Assembly: GCA_027484445.1 (NCBI GenBank)
Contig: JAIXSY010000062.1
Coordinates: 62,001-126,000, forward strand
DNA length: 64,000 bases
From: Verrucomicrobiaceae bacterium
Lineage (GTDB): Bacteria; Verrucomicrobiota; Verrucomicrobiia; Verrucomicrobiales; Verrucomicrobiaceae
Reading direction: 5' to 3'
Shown here: positions 1 through 8,875 of the stretch, one piece after another
How positions within the stretch are numbered: the stretch's first letter is position 1
Layout of the letters: every line of letters begins with the position of its first letter
Translations under genes and position numbers: made by a program
Notes under the pieces: model-generated
Databases searched by the model: none
What the model was told of the DNA's origin: nothing
Seen by the model: only the letters and a program-made list of their open reading frames with translations

Positions 1-446
1 GCAAACTTCAGTGATGAATCCGACACAAAGGCGGCCATGCTGTCTGCCGGATTCAAGTTGTTGCCGGTGATCAAAAGCGTTCCATCTGGATTGATGATGA
101 GGCTGAAGTTGATCAATCCGACTCTCAAAGCGTTCCGATAAACCACCACATTCGTCTGATTCGCTGTCGTGGCACCATCTGCCTGAGCTACTGTGGTGAT
201 AAAGCTATAACTTTTGCCTGCGCGCGTGATCATCTTTCCAGTGACACTGCCCCTGGTGCTCACGAGGAGCTCGATCCTGCCGTAATAAACGGGAGCTGAC
301 GGATTGCCTTCCAGGGTTGAAAGCGTGCTAGTATAGCCACCAGCAAAATCAGCAATCGCCGCAGGGCTGGAGACTGCGCCGAAGACACAGGCAAAAAGGA
401 AAATCGATTGGGCAAATGTCTTCAGGAGTCGTTTTGGCATATCCAT
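1..446 (-). CDS. Secreted protein of unknown function, C-terminus beyond window
   Basis: Reading leftward from 446 the frame stays open to the window edge, giving about 148 residues with no stop. The N-terminus (MDMPKRLLKTF, then a hydrophobic stretch ending around SSPAAIA) is a good Sec signal peptide, so the mature protein should be exported. The visible mature part is rich in beta-forming residues and includes a YYGRIEL segment and NPDGTLLITGNN. This resembles beta-strand-rich surface proteins with repeated strands, but I recognise no family. Two in-frame ATGs lie at 446 and 440, and neither has a clear Shine-Dalgarno. It diverges from the radical SAM gene. Function unknown. Confidence 0.6.
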   Translation of the reverse strand, partial: MDMPKRLLKTFAQSIFLFACVFGAVSSPAAIADFAGGYTSTLSTLEGNPSAPVYYGRIELLVSTRGSVTGKMITRAGKSYSFITTVAQADGATTANQTNVVVYRNALRVGLINFSLIINPDGTLLITGNNLNPADSMAAFVSDSSLKF

Positions 447-596
447 AAGTTAGGAGGGGGAGACTGGGATCATAACGTCAAGTCTGAATAGGTCTATCCA
501 CGGTTCTGGTTCCTTTCGTCATGTTCACGACGCCAGTCAGCCGTGCAGGAATCCGCTGAGTTGGGGCGTAGCTTTTGGGCAAGCCTCAGACGTACA

Positions 597-614
597 GTGT
601 GCAGTTCTGCACAC
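597..614. promoter_or_regulatory. Perfect 8+2+8 palindrome, candidate operator
   Basis: GTGTGCAG, a TT spacer, then CTGCACAC form an exact inverted repeat. It lies in the divergent intergenic region, 47 bases upstream of the radical SAM ATG and about 150 bases from the start of the leftward secreted protein. The size and symmetry fit a site for a dimeric helix-turn-helix regulator. No regulator gene is adjacent, so the binding protein is unknown. Confidence 0.4.
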
Positions 615-661
615 ACCCGTGCTTGCCGGCGACTTAGACGCCCGCCACGTTGTCACCATCC

Positions 662-1888
662 ATGATTGTTTCCCTCACCTCGCGGATCCTCCGCACTGTC
701 GATCCCGTCTGCCTTGCCAAGATCGGCTGGAACTTTGGCTACAAGGGCGCGCGTTCGGTGCTGCTCTTCAAAAAGCGCATGGAGCAAGGGCAGTTCTTCC
801 CGCCCTTCCTCTACATCTCCATTTTGAATTCCTGCAACCTGCGCTGCCAAGGCTGCTGGGTGGATGTGGACAAGCCGCGTGAGGCCATCTCACTCGATGA
901 GCTGAACAAAATCATCCACGACGCCAAGCAGCATGGGAATGCCTTCTTCGGCCTGCTCGGCGGTGAGCCCTTCATGCACCCGGAGCTGCTCGACCTCCTA
1001 GCCACACATCCCGATTGTTACTTTCAGATCTTCACAAACGGCCAGCTCATCACGGAAAAGACCGCCACTGCCCTGCGCAAGCTGGGCAACGCCACACCGC
1101 TGGTCTCCGTAGAGGGCAACAGCAGCGTCAGCGACGAGCGCCGCGGCAACAAAGACGTGCTGAACCGCACCCTGCGCGGCCTGCGCAACTGCCTGGACGC
1201 CAAGCTGCTGACCGGTGTGGCCACTAGCCTCTGCCAGACGAACATTGACGACTTGCTGACCCGCGAGTGGTTGCAAAAGCTCATCGACATGGGCGTGCAC
1301 TACACGTGGTATCACACCTACCGCCCCGTCGGGCCGAAGATCAACGAACAGCTCGCCCTCAGCCCAGATCAGATCACCAAGGTTCGTCGTTTCGTGACCG
1401 ACATGCGCGCCGAGATGCCCATCGCCATCGTTGATGCCTACTACGACCACCAGGGTAAAGCCCTCTGCCCCATGGCCACCGGCATCAGCCATCACATCGG
1501 CCCCACGGGTGGACTCGAACCCTGCCCGATCATCCAGTTCGCCAAAGAAAACGTCCGCACCCAGCGCGACCTCTTTGAGGTCTTCACGGAGTCGGAATTT
1601 CTCAAAGATTTCCGTGAAACCGCTGCCCAGCACACGCGCGGCTGCATCGTGCTCGAGCGTCCTGATTTGGTGAAGCAGCTCGCCCTGAAGCACGGCGCGC
1701 GTGACACCACCCTCCGCCAGACGGCCTTGGCCGAAGTGGAGGGCATGAAACCACGCACCAGCCAGTGGCGGGAGGAAGAGGAAATCCCCGAGAAGCACTG
1801 GATGTACAAGATCGCCAAACGCTTCTTTTACCATGACTTCGGCGTCTATCGGCAGCTCGATCCCCAGGCACAGAGTCCGAAGAGCTGA
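662..1888 (+). CDS. Radical SAM enzyme, SPASM-like
   Basis: This 408-residue protein carries a radical SAM cluster motif CNLRCQGC (Cys58, Cys62, Cys65) that would bind a 4Fe-4S cluster and S-adenosylmethionine. It is followed by the GGEP motif (LLGGEPF) typical of the fold. More cysteines lie in the C-terminal third (ALCPM, LEPCPI, RGCIV), suggesting a SPASM-type auxiliary cluster. Family members modify peptides or small molecules by radical chemistry; the substrate cannot be read from the sequence. No precursor peptide is evident nearby. I chose the ATG at 662; an in-frame TTG at 650 adds four residues. No good Shine-Dalgarno is seen. It stands alone, with a 207-base gap before the next gene. 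Confidence 0.8.
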   Translation: MIVSLTSRILRTVDPVCLAKIGWNFGYKGARSVLLFKKRMEQGQFFPPFLYISILNSCNLRCQGCWVDVDKPREAISLDELNKIIHDAKQHGNAFFGLLGGEPFMHPELLDLLATHPDCYFQIFTNGQLITEKTATALRKLGNATPLVSVEGNSSVSDERRGNKDVLNRTLRGLRNCLDAKLLTGVATSLCQTNIDDLLTREWLQKLIDMGVHYTWYHTYRPVGPKINEQLALSPDQITKVRRFVTDMRAEMPIAIVDAYYDHQGKALCPMATGISHHIGPTGGLEPCPIIQFAKENVRTQRDLFEVFTESEFLKDFRETAAQHTRGCIVLERPDLVKQLALKHGARDTTLRQTALAEVEGMKPRTSQWREEEEIPEKHWMYKIAKRFFYHDFGVYRQLDPQAQSPKS

Positions 1889-2095
1889 CGCCGCGCCTAG
1901 CCATCGCTGGCTAGCTAGGGTGAAAAAGCAGCGCGACTGGGTCAGATCCTTGCTGGCAAGTCCTGCGAAAAAATCTCGACTTAAGATTGCTTGATATTTA
2001 ATTTCCTCTTAAATTGAAGGGTTTTTTCGTTGTTCCTGTAATCCTCTGTCATTTCCAAACTCTCTCACGGCTGGTCCCGCCCGCCCGTCTGCTCC

Positions 2096-4831
2096 ATGAG
2101 CTTCTCGTTCCGCAGCATGTTCCCTGTCAGCTCGGATGAGAGTCGCCCCATGAGTTCAGCGGCAGCGCCGGAGCAACCCGCCTCAGCTCCCGCCTCAGCA
2201 ATGCAAGCTCCCCCGCTCAATGCCGCCAGCCCCTTTGGGATGCCGCTTTTCAAGGCCCAGGCGGGTGAGCAGGCGAGCGCCAGCCCGGTTTCCACAGCCA
2301 GTTCACCCTTCTCGGTCCCCTCCGCAGCGCCCGCCATTCCGCCGCTGACGGTGGGTGATGTGCTGGCTCAACTGCCGCCTGAGCTAGCGCGCCTCGGCTC
2401 TCTGCCGCCGGAGCAGCCCGTGTCGGTCTCTCCCCAGGCCATTGATGAAGCCCTGCGCAATGGTCGGGCGGCCCTGCCTGTCTTCGAGATTTACCGGGTC
2501 TGCCCGGCCCTCTTCCAGACGCCTGTTTCCCCGCAGGATCCTCGTGTCGTTCCACTGCCTGCGGCAAAGCTGCCCCACTTCATCGCTGCCGCGCGTGGGG
2601 CCTCGGGCGCAGCTTCTCTTCCGCCTGCTGCTCAGCCGCTGGGTGGCTTTTCGCCACTCGGATCACCCGCTGCACCTGTCTCTCCTGCGCCATCGAACGG
2701 GGCATCGCCCTTCCATGCAGTGCCTGTCGCTGGCACGGCAGCCAGTTCACCGGTCATGCTTCCGCCAAAGCGCCAGGGACCTCCCCCGCCACTCGCCGAT
2801 GTCGGAGCGGGGGGCCTTCCCACGCCTGTGAGTCTGCCCGGTGGCCCTGCCGCTGCCTTTCCGGTGAGTCCGTTTGCGCCCAGCGCCTCAGGTTTCGCCC
2901 AGACCGCCAGCACCGCAGCGGCCCCCGCCGCAGGCGGAATGAATGGCATGTCCCCCTTTGGCATGGCTGCTCCTGTGGCTAAATCTGCTGAGCCCCCAGC
3001 CGCAGGCCAGCCACCTGCAACGCCCTTTTCACCGGCACCTGCCTCACCTTTTGCAGCCGCAGGCCAAACCCCTGCCTCACCTTTCGGCATGGCCAGCACC
3101 GCCTCTCCTGGTGGAGCAGCCTCACCTTTTGCGGCCATTTTTGGTGACAAAGCGGTGCCAGTCAGCCCTCCTGCAGCATCCGAGGCTCCTGCGCCTGCCT
3201 TTGCTCCGGCTGCTCCGAGTCCAGCGCCTTTGCTGGCCGCTCCGGCCATGAATGATTTGGTCGGTCCTGTGCGCATCGCCTTGGCTGGACTGCTGAAGGG
3301 TTACACGGCGGCTGAGCTGGGCTTCGATCCCATGGTGGTGCCTGCCTGGATCACCACCACGCTGCCTGCCACGACGCTGAGGGACCTTTCTCAATCGCCC
3401 AATCCACTGATCGAACTCGGCCTACTGATCGATGGCATCACGGATGTGGGATTCCGCAATGTCCTGAACACAGCCCGTCGTGATTTTCAGCTCCGTCCTG
3501 ACTCTGACCTCCTGCGCCAAGCTCTCGCGGGCAACAGCGCGCCACCCTCGCTGCCCACACTGGCCCAGCTAGGACAGCCGATGGCCATGAAGCCTGCTGC
3601 CTCCGCGCCGAGTTCGATGCCGGCAGGCCCGATGCGTGTCGAGCCGCACGCTCCGCCAGGGGCCGCAGCTGCCTCGCCCTTTGCGGCTCCAAGTGCGGCC
3701 CCCGCATCGTTCACGCCACCCGCTTCCCCCTTTTCGCCACCACCGGCCACGCCAGAGCCTACCGCGCCTGCGCCCCTGTTCACGGCACAGATGCCGACCG
3801 CACCAGCGGCGCAGCCCCCGCCTTTGCCCACCGAGGCTGCTGCCCCTCGATCCTGGGCCAGTCCGCCAACGGGAGGCATCACAAGCCCCTTCACCCCGCC
3901 CGCACCGCACCAGGCCCCTCAAGACCCCTTTTCAGCACCGGCGACGAAATCTTTCGTGCCTCCCGTTGAGCCTCCACCCGTCGTGCGCCCCACCGGGCCC
4001 TTGGAACCGCTGCCCTCGGCTGCTGGCGCAGAAACGCCGCTCTTTGCTCCGGCCAAGCCTGCTCCGATCCTGCGCCCGGCCATGCCAAGCGAGGGCTTTG
4101 GCAGCGATGAGCTGCTGCGCGAACCCGAAAGCACCGGCCTGAGCTGGAGTGAAGCAGCTGCCGCCAGCGCGATGGGGCACCCTGCGCCGCCTCCACGCCG
4201 TGAGGCACCGGTGATTGATCTGCCGGCAGAGTCCGCTCCCGCATCGAGCAAAGACTCCGATGCCTTCGCCGGGGGGGGATGGGCACCCCCGCCACCCAAG
4301 GCTCCAGCTACCCCATTCATCCCGCCCAAGGCTGAGGTGGATCAGGCACCTGAACCCTCTCCCTTCCGGGCACCAAAGCCCGCCCCCACGCGGCATGCGG
4401 CGGCCAGCTCCAATGTCGGCATTCATGCCCACGATGCCAATCCCGACCAGATCGTGCTCCGTGCCCTGCTGGACACCGACGCCGATTTGTCTCCCCAGAC
4501 GGTCGTGGAATTGGTTTGCCGTCTGCCGGGCATCGCGGCCTGCGTCTGCCTGCATGAAGGGCGGGCGGTGTCGCACATTGGTGCCCACAAGCCCCAGGCA
4601 CGTGAGTTTCAAAAACAAGCCACACAGCTGGCCACGCACCTGAAAACGCTGGCACCGCTCATCGGCATCGAAGGGGCGGAGACTTTCACGATGAATTCAG
4701 GGGATCGGCTGATGACGTTTTGCTTTCCAGGTGACACCGTTTTCGGTGTGCTCCACGATGCCGAGCCCACGCTAGGCCAGCGTGACAAGATCACCCTCAT
4801 CGCCCGCGAGATGGCGAAAATGCTCAGCTAA
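2096..4831 (+). CDS. Long disordered protein with SPF motifs and a C-terminal roadblock/LC7-like domain
   Basis: This 911-residue protein is mostly Pro/Ala/Ser-rich and probably disordered. Three parts look folded: about residues 81-167 (TVGDVLAQLPPELARL onward), about 385-478 (NDLVGPVRIALAGLLKGY onward), and about 775-911. The last resembles roadblock/LC7 (MglB-type) domains, with an LPGIAACVCLHEGRAVSH strand pair and a final DKITLIAREMAKML helix. The linkers contain about a dozen SPF motifs, often SPFG or SPFA. An MglA-type GTPase begins six bases after its stop. MglB roadblock proteins act as GAPs for MglA, so this is probably the GTPase partner, but the long linker is unlike classical MglB (about 160 residues). 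The upstream 207 bases include an AT-rich stretch (about 1980-2040) that may hold the promoter. Confidence 0.7.
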   Translation: MSFSFRSMFPVSSDESRPMSSAAAPEQPASAPASAMQAPPLNAASPFGMPLFKAQAGEQASASPVSTASSPFSVPSAAPAIPPLTVGDVLAQLPPELARLGSLPPEQPVSVSPQAIDEALRNGRAALPVFEIYRVCPALFQTPVSPQDPRVVPLPAAKLPHFIAAARGASGAASLPPAAQPLGGFSPLGSPAAPVSPAPSNGASPFHAVPVAGTAASSPVMLPPKRQGPPPPLADVGAGGLPTPVSLPGGPAAAFPVSPFAPSASGFAQTASTAAAPAAGGMNGMSPFGMAAPVAKSAEPPAAGQPPATPFSPAPASPFAAAGQTPASPFGMASTASPGGAASPFAAIFGDKAVPVSPPAASEAPAPAFAPAAPSPAPLLAAPAMNDLVGPVRIALAGLLKGYTAAELGFDPMVVPAWITTTLPATTLRDLSQSPNPLIELGLLIDGITDVGFRNVLNTARRDFQLRPDSDLLRQALAGNSAPPSLPTLAQLGQPMAMKPAASAPSSMPAGPMRVEPHAPPGAAAASPFAAPSAAPASFTPPASPFSPPPATPEPTAPAPLFTAQMPTAPAAQPPPLPTEAAAPRSWASPPTGGITSPFTPPAPHQAPQDPFSAPATKSFVPPVEPPPVVRPTGPLEPLPSAAGAETPLFAPAKPAPILRPAMPSEGFGSDELLREPESTGLSWSEAAAASAMGHPAPPPRREAPVIDLPAESAPASSKDSDAFAGGGWAPPPPKAPATPFIPPKAEVDQAPEPSPFRAPKPAPTRHAAASSNVGIHAHDANPDQIVLRALLDTDADLSPQTVVELVCRLPGIAACVCLHEGRAVSHIGAHKPQAREFQKQATQLATHLKTLAPLIGIEGAETFTMNSGDRLMTFCFPGDTVFGVLHDAEPTLGQRDKITLIAREMAKMLS

Positions 4832-4837
4832 ACTGCC

Positions 4838-5470
4838 ATGCCTGCCATCGACAACAAGACGCGCACCCTGCGATTCAAGATCGTGTATTGCGGTACGCCG
4901 CTGAGTGGCAAAACCACCAACCTGCGGCAGATCCACTCTCGTCTCGATCCCCAAGGGCGCAGCGATTTGGTGAGCCTCTCCACCTCTCAGGACCGCACCC
5001 TGTTCTTTGACTTTTTGGCCATCGAAAGTCAGGCCATCCCTGGCTATCAAACCAGCTTTCACCTCTACACGGTACCTGGTCAGGTCACCTACAATGCGAC
5101 CCTGCAGCTCGTGCTGCGTCAGGCCGATGGAGTGGTCTTTGTCGCGGACAGTCAGATGGATCGCCAGCGCGACAACCTTCAGGCTTTTCAAGCTTTGGAG
5201 GCAAACCTGCGCCTGAACGGTTCGAACATCGACCGCCTGCCGCTCGTGCTGCAATACAACAAGAGTGACCTGCCCAACACCGCCCCCGTGGAATACTTGG
5301 AGTATCTGCTGAACAATCGCCCTGTGCCGCACTTGAGTTTCGAGGCTGATGCCAAAACCGGCCGCAATGTGCTGGCCACGCTGAATGCCATCACCCAAGC
5401 GGTAGTCGCCCGTTTCCAGCAGGCCCGCGAGCAGCATCGCGAGGTTCTCCGAGAGGTCGTGATGGCCTGA
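4838..5470 (+). CDS. mglA: MglA-type small Ras-like GTPase
   Basis: This 210-residue protein has the ordered GTPase motifs: G1 GTPLSGKTT at 19-27, switch region around DRTLFFDF at 52-59, G3 TVPGQ at 78-82 and G4 NKSDLP at 141-146. Pro instead of Ala-Gly in the G3 region and the DRTLFFDF stretch are features of bacterial MglA proteins. MglA marks a cell pole and controls motility or polarity machinery in Myxococcus. The gene lies six bases after the roadblock-domain gene, so the two are almost certainly cotranscribed as a GTPase/regulator pair. No motility or chemosensory genes are visible, so its target here is unknown. Confidence 0.88.
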   Translation: MPAIDNKTRTLRFKIVYCGTPLSGKTTNLRQIHSRLDPQGRSDLVSLSTSQDRTLFFDFLAIESQAIPGYQTSFHLYTVPGQVTYNATLQLVLRQADGVVFVADSQMDRQRDNLQAFQALEANLRLNGSNIDRLPLVLQYNKSDLPNTAPVEYLEYLLNNRPVPHLSFEADAKTGRNVLATLNAITQAVVARFQQAREQHREVLREVVMA

Positions 5471-5587
5471 AGGCTGCTTAGCGACCCCGCGAGCGCTCTG
5501 GATGGTTTCATGCAAGCCTGAGCCTGCGGTTGCTTTTTGCTGCTAGCGTCGGGCAAAGGGGCGCGCTAACGCTGACAAACTTTCCTC

Positions 5588-6367
5588 GTGCCAGCACCTC
5601 TTGCCCACCTTTCCCAGCTCCCGGAGCGCAAGCGTTCCGGTCCTCCCCTGGCTGTTCTCACGGCTTACGATTATCCCACTGCGCGCTTGTTGGATGAAGC
5701 AGGCGTTGATCTCATCCTGGTGGGGGATTCGCTCGGCATGGTGGTCCTCGGCCTGCCGGACACCACCGGCGTGACGCTGGAAATGATGCTGCACCACACG
5801 GCAGCGGTGCGGCGGGCGGTGAAACGGGCTCCCGTCATCGCGGATCTTCCTTTTCGCAGCTACGAGACGCCTGAGCAGGCACTGGCGAGTGCGCGTCGGC
5901 TCATGGACGTGGGGGCGGACGCGGTGAAGCTGGAGGGCGGCATTGGCTTCATTCCCCAGGTAAAGGCGATTGTGCAGGCGGGCATTCCTTTTGTCGGTCA
6001 CATCGGCATGTTGCCCCAGAGTGTGCGGGAAGAAGGTGGCTACAAAAAGAAAGGCAAGACACCTGAACAAGGGCAGCAGCTTCTCGCTGACGCGCGTGCT
6101 CTGGATGAAGCCGGGGCAGTGGCCATGGTGCTGGAAAGCATCGTGCCCGACATCGCCCACGACATCACCCAGGCCGTGCGTGCCAGCACGATCGGGATCG
6201 GTGCAGGGCGAGGCACAGATGGTCAGGTGCTGGTCACCCATGACCTCGTGGGTGCCTTTCCGTGGTTTCGGCCACCTTTCGCCCAAGCTAGGGCGGATGT
6301 CGCAGCAGAAACCCGGCGTGCGACTCAGGATTTCGTCCGCGAAACGCAGGGGGAGGCCATCGGATGA
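5588..6367 (+). CDS. panB: 3-methyl-2-oxobutanoate hydroxymethyltransferase
   Basis: PanB transfers a hydroxymethyl group from 5,10-methylenetetrahydrofolate to alpha-ketoisovalerate, the first committed step of pantothenate and coenzyme A synthesis. The 259-residue protein has normal length and family motifs: LTAYDYPTARLLDEAG at the N-terminus, ILVGDSLGM with the metal-binding Asp, VKLEGG, GHIGMLPQ and IGIGAG. The start is a GTG at 5588; no ATG fits without cutting the first conserved block. Its TGA directly abuts the stop of argJ on the other strand (TGATCA), so the two genes converge with no spacer. No panC or panD is nearby. Confidence 0.95.
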   Translation: MPAPLAHLSQLPERKRSGPPLAVLTAYDYPTARLLDEAGVDLILVGDSLGMVVLGLPDTTGVTLEMMLHHTAAVRRAVKRAPVIADLPFRSYETPEQALASARRLMDVGADAVKLEGGIGFIPQVKAIVQAGIPFVGHIGMLPQSVREEGGYKKKGKTPEQGQQLLADARALDEAGAVAMVLESIVPDIAHDITQAVRASTIGIGAGRGTDGQVLVTHDLVGAFPWFRPPFAQARADVAAETRRATQDFVRETQGEAIG

Positions 6368-7660
6368 TCAGGCGAGGCCTTTTTGCCGCTTCGCATGAAT
6401 CGCGGCTGAGTATTCGCTGCTGTTGAAGTCCACGTAGGCTTCGGAGAGATCCGTGGTGAAGACGTTGTGGCTGGCGGTGCCGGTGTTCAGGTCGATGGTG
6501 ACGGTGAAGCGCGGTTCTTTGACGACCTTTTCCAGGTCGGTCACAGGCGTTTTTGAGGTTAGGCCACCTGAGCAGGCGATGAGTCCATTGAAGTAGATGT
6601 CGATGAGCTCCTCTTTGATTCGAGCACCCGAGTATCCGACTGCGTGGATGATGCGGCCCCAGTTTGGGTCGCTGCCATGAAAGGAGCACTTCACCAGTAG
6701 GCTCTTTGCCACGGCTTCGGCGGCCTTTTTGGCATCGGCCTGGGTGCGGGCGTGCAGCACGCGGATTTCGACGAACTTGGTCACGCGCTCGCCATCGCTG
6801 ACGATCATCTTGGCCAGCTCCATCATCACCTTCTGCAAGGCGCGGCGGAACAGGTCTGCCTCAGGGCTGCCTTTTTTGATGGCAGGCGCGTCGGCTTGGC
6901 CATTGCTCATGACGATGACGGTATCGTTCGTGCTGGTGTCGCCGTCGATGGTGATGCGATTGAAGGACTGATCCACCGCGAAGCGCATGGCGCGGCGTAG
7001 CTCATCCTTGGAGATCTTGGCATCGGTGGTGATGAAGCTGAGCATGGTGGCCATGTTCGGACAGATCATGCCTGCCCCCTTGGCGATGCCGCCAATGCGG
7101 AAGCTAGCTCCTGAAGGCAGAGGCACCTCAATGGCATAGCTCTTGGGCTTTGTGTCACTGGTCATGATGGCCCGAGCGGCCTCATCGCTGCCCTCAGGAT
7201 GCAGTTTTTCGGCCAGCTCAGTCACGCGCGGTAGGATGCGCTGGATGGGCATGTTCATGCCGATGATGCCTGTGGAGCAGACCAGCACATCCCGCATTCG
7301 CACGCTCAGTGCTTCTGCGGTGGCCTTGCACATGGCCTTCGCATCCTGGATGCCTTGTGGGCCGGTGCATGCATTGGCATTGCCGCTGTTGGCGATGATG
7401 GCACGCGCTTCCCCAGCCTTCACGTGCTGCTGAGAGACGCGCACGCAGGCAGCACGCACTTTGTTGGTGGTGAAGACAGCGTCGGTGATCGCTGGCGTGT
7501 CGGAGACGATCAGGGCCAAGTCCAGGCGGGTGGCTTCGGGATTCTTGATGCCGCAGGAAATCGCTGCAGCGCGAAAGCCGTGTGGTGCTGTGATGCCGCC
7601 TTCGATGGGTTGAAATGGCACGCGTGCCTGGGCGGAGGTTTCCATGTCGGTGGTCTGCAT
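6368..7660 (-). CDS. argJ: Bifunctional glutamate N-acetyltransferase / N-acetylglutamate synthase
   Basis: ArgJ recycles the acetyl group from N-acetylornithine to glutamate in the cyclic arginine pathway and may also make N-acetylglutamate from acetyl-CoA. The 430-residue precursor carries the self-cleavage region CPNMATMLSF, where the Thr of ATML becomes the N-terminal nucleophile of the beta chain. ANSGNANACTG and the C-terminal KCSFHGSDPNWGR block are also family signatures. It follows argC by 18 bases on the same strand, forming an argC-argJ unit. Several ATGs occur within the first six residues and the exact start is uncertain. Confidence 0.95.
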   Translation of the reverse strand: MQTTDMETSAQARVPFQPIEGGITAPHGFRAAAISCGIKNPEATRLDLALIVSDTPAITDAVFTTNKVRAACVRVSQQHVKAGEARAIIANSGNANACTGPQGIQDAKAMCKATAEALSVRMRDVLVCSTGIIGMNMPIQRILPRVTELAEKLHPEGSDEAARAIMTSDTKPKSYAIEVPLPSGASFRIGGIAKGAGMICPNMATMLSFITTDAKISKDELRRAMRFAVDQSFNRITIDGDTSTNDTVIVMSNGQADAPAIKKGSPEADLFRRALQKVMMELAKMIVSDGERVTKFVEIRVLHARTQADAKKAAEAVAKSLLVKCSFHGSDPNWGRIIHAVGYSGARIKEELIDIYFNGLIACSGGLTSKTPVTDLEKVVKEPRFTVTIDLNTGTASHNVFTTDLSEAYVDFNSSEYSAAIHAKRQKGLA

Positions 7661-7678
7661 CGGGAGTGCGGGATGAGG

Positions 7679-8728
7679 TTAGATGGAAAGCAGTCCTGCC
7701 ACAGCCTCGAAGCCATGGATGAGGTTGAAATTTTGCACAGCTTGGCCAGAAGCGCCTTTGCCGATATTGTCCTCGGCGCTCATCAGGATGAGCTGGCCAG
7801 CACGCGCATCGTAGGACCAGCCGATGTCGATGAAATTGGTGCCGACGACGTTCTTCGTGTCGGGGCTCTGGTTTCGGCCTAGCAACCTAACAAAAGGCTG
7901 TCCTGCATAAGCAGCAGCCAAGACTTCACCGACCTGAGCAGCGTCCACCCCACTGCGCAGGGTCGCAAATGTCGTCGTGCAGATGCCGGAGTGGCAGGGC
8001 ACGAGGTGGGGAACAAAGCTCAGTTTCACGGGGCGATCTGCCGCCAGGGATAGCTCCTGGCCGATCTCGCTCAGATGTCGGTGGTTCGGCACGCTGTAGC
8101 TGCGCAGGCTGTTTTGTACCTCGCAGAACAGCAAAGGCAGGCTCTCTTTCCGCCCAGCGCCACTTGCGCCGCTCATGCTCGAGATGCAGAGAGGTGACTC
8201 ATCCAGCAGACCTGCCTTCAGCAGCGGAATCAGCGGCAGCAAGATGCTCGTGGGATAGCAGCCGGGGCAGGCGATGAGTCGCGCTTGGCGGATGGCATCT
8301 TCACGCACTTCAGGCAGGGCGTAAACGGCTTCTGCCAGCAGATGCGGGGCTGGGTGCGGATGGTCGTAGAATTCTTGATAAAGCTCAGCGCTGCGCAGGC
8401 GGAAGTCCGCGCTGAGGTCGATGACCTTCATGCCCGCATCCAGCAGTCCTTGAGCATACTCCACGGAGACACCGTGCGGCAGTGCCAGGAAGGCCACCTT
8501 GGCCCCAGTGCCCTTCAGCGCTTCGATGTCGGGAGCTGTGAACTTCAGGGAATCCGCTACGCCTACGCCACGAAAGCGCGGGAATTCCTCCGACAGGGCT
8601 TTGCCTGCCAAGGCGCGTGATGTCACTGCCACGAGTTCCGCATGGGGATGGCGGAGCAGGAGACGGAGAAGTTCAATGCCAGAATAACCACTAGCACCAA
8701 GAACAGCGACTTTGACAGGCGAAGACAT
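7679..8728 (-). CDS. argC: N-acetyl-gamma-glutamyl-phosphate reductase
   Basis: ArgC reduces N-acetylglutamyl phosphate to the semialdehyde with NADPH, the third step of arginine synthesis. The protein (349 residues from the ATG at 8728) begins with the nucleotide-binding motif VAVLGASGYSGIELLRLL. It carries the catalytic cysteine in ACPGCYPTS and the histidine-containing PHLVPCHSGI segment. The frame extends eight codons upstream to another ATG at 8752, but homologues begin just before the VAVLG strand, which favours 8728. It is the promoter-proximal gene of argC-argJ and diverges from the HerA-type ATPase across roughly 150 bases. Confidence 0.95.
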   Translation of the reverse strand: MSSPVKVAVLGASGYSGIELLRLLLRHPHAELVAVTSRALAGKALSEEFPRFRGVGVADSLKFTAPDIEALKGTGAKVAFLALPHGVSVEYAQGLLDAGMKVIDLSADFRLRSAELYQEFYDHPHPAPHLLAEAVYALPEVREDAIRQARLIACPGCYPTSILLPLIPLLKAGLLDESPLCISSMSGASGAGRKESLPLLFCEVQNSLRSYSVPNHRHLSEIGQELSLAADRPVKLSFVPHLVPCHSGICTTTFATLRSGVDAAQVGEVLAAAYAGQPFVRLLGRNQSPDTKNVVGTNFIDIGWSYDARAGQLILMSAEDNIGKGASGQAVQNFNLIHGFEAVAGLLSI

Positions 8729-8875
8729 TTGGGAAAAAAGGGGCGTGAGCATGGATCACACCGTCTCGGGTGCAACCGCGATTTCACCCAACGCTTCATC
8801 GCCTCTCCTGTGGCACAGAGGTCTTTTTGATTTCCTTCTTTCCGAATGTGGACGGCTTTCCATAATCGCCACGCC

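Noticed and set aside
2100..4800. Tandem repeats in the SPF-motif protein as a DNA-level repeat array
   Set aside because: The motif recurs at protein level but the codons and spacing vary, so it is not a true DNA repeat or CRISPR.
4772..5515. A 247-residue minus-strand open frame across the MglA gene
   Set aside because: MglA has full GTPase motifs on the plus strand; the minus frame has no recognisable feature.
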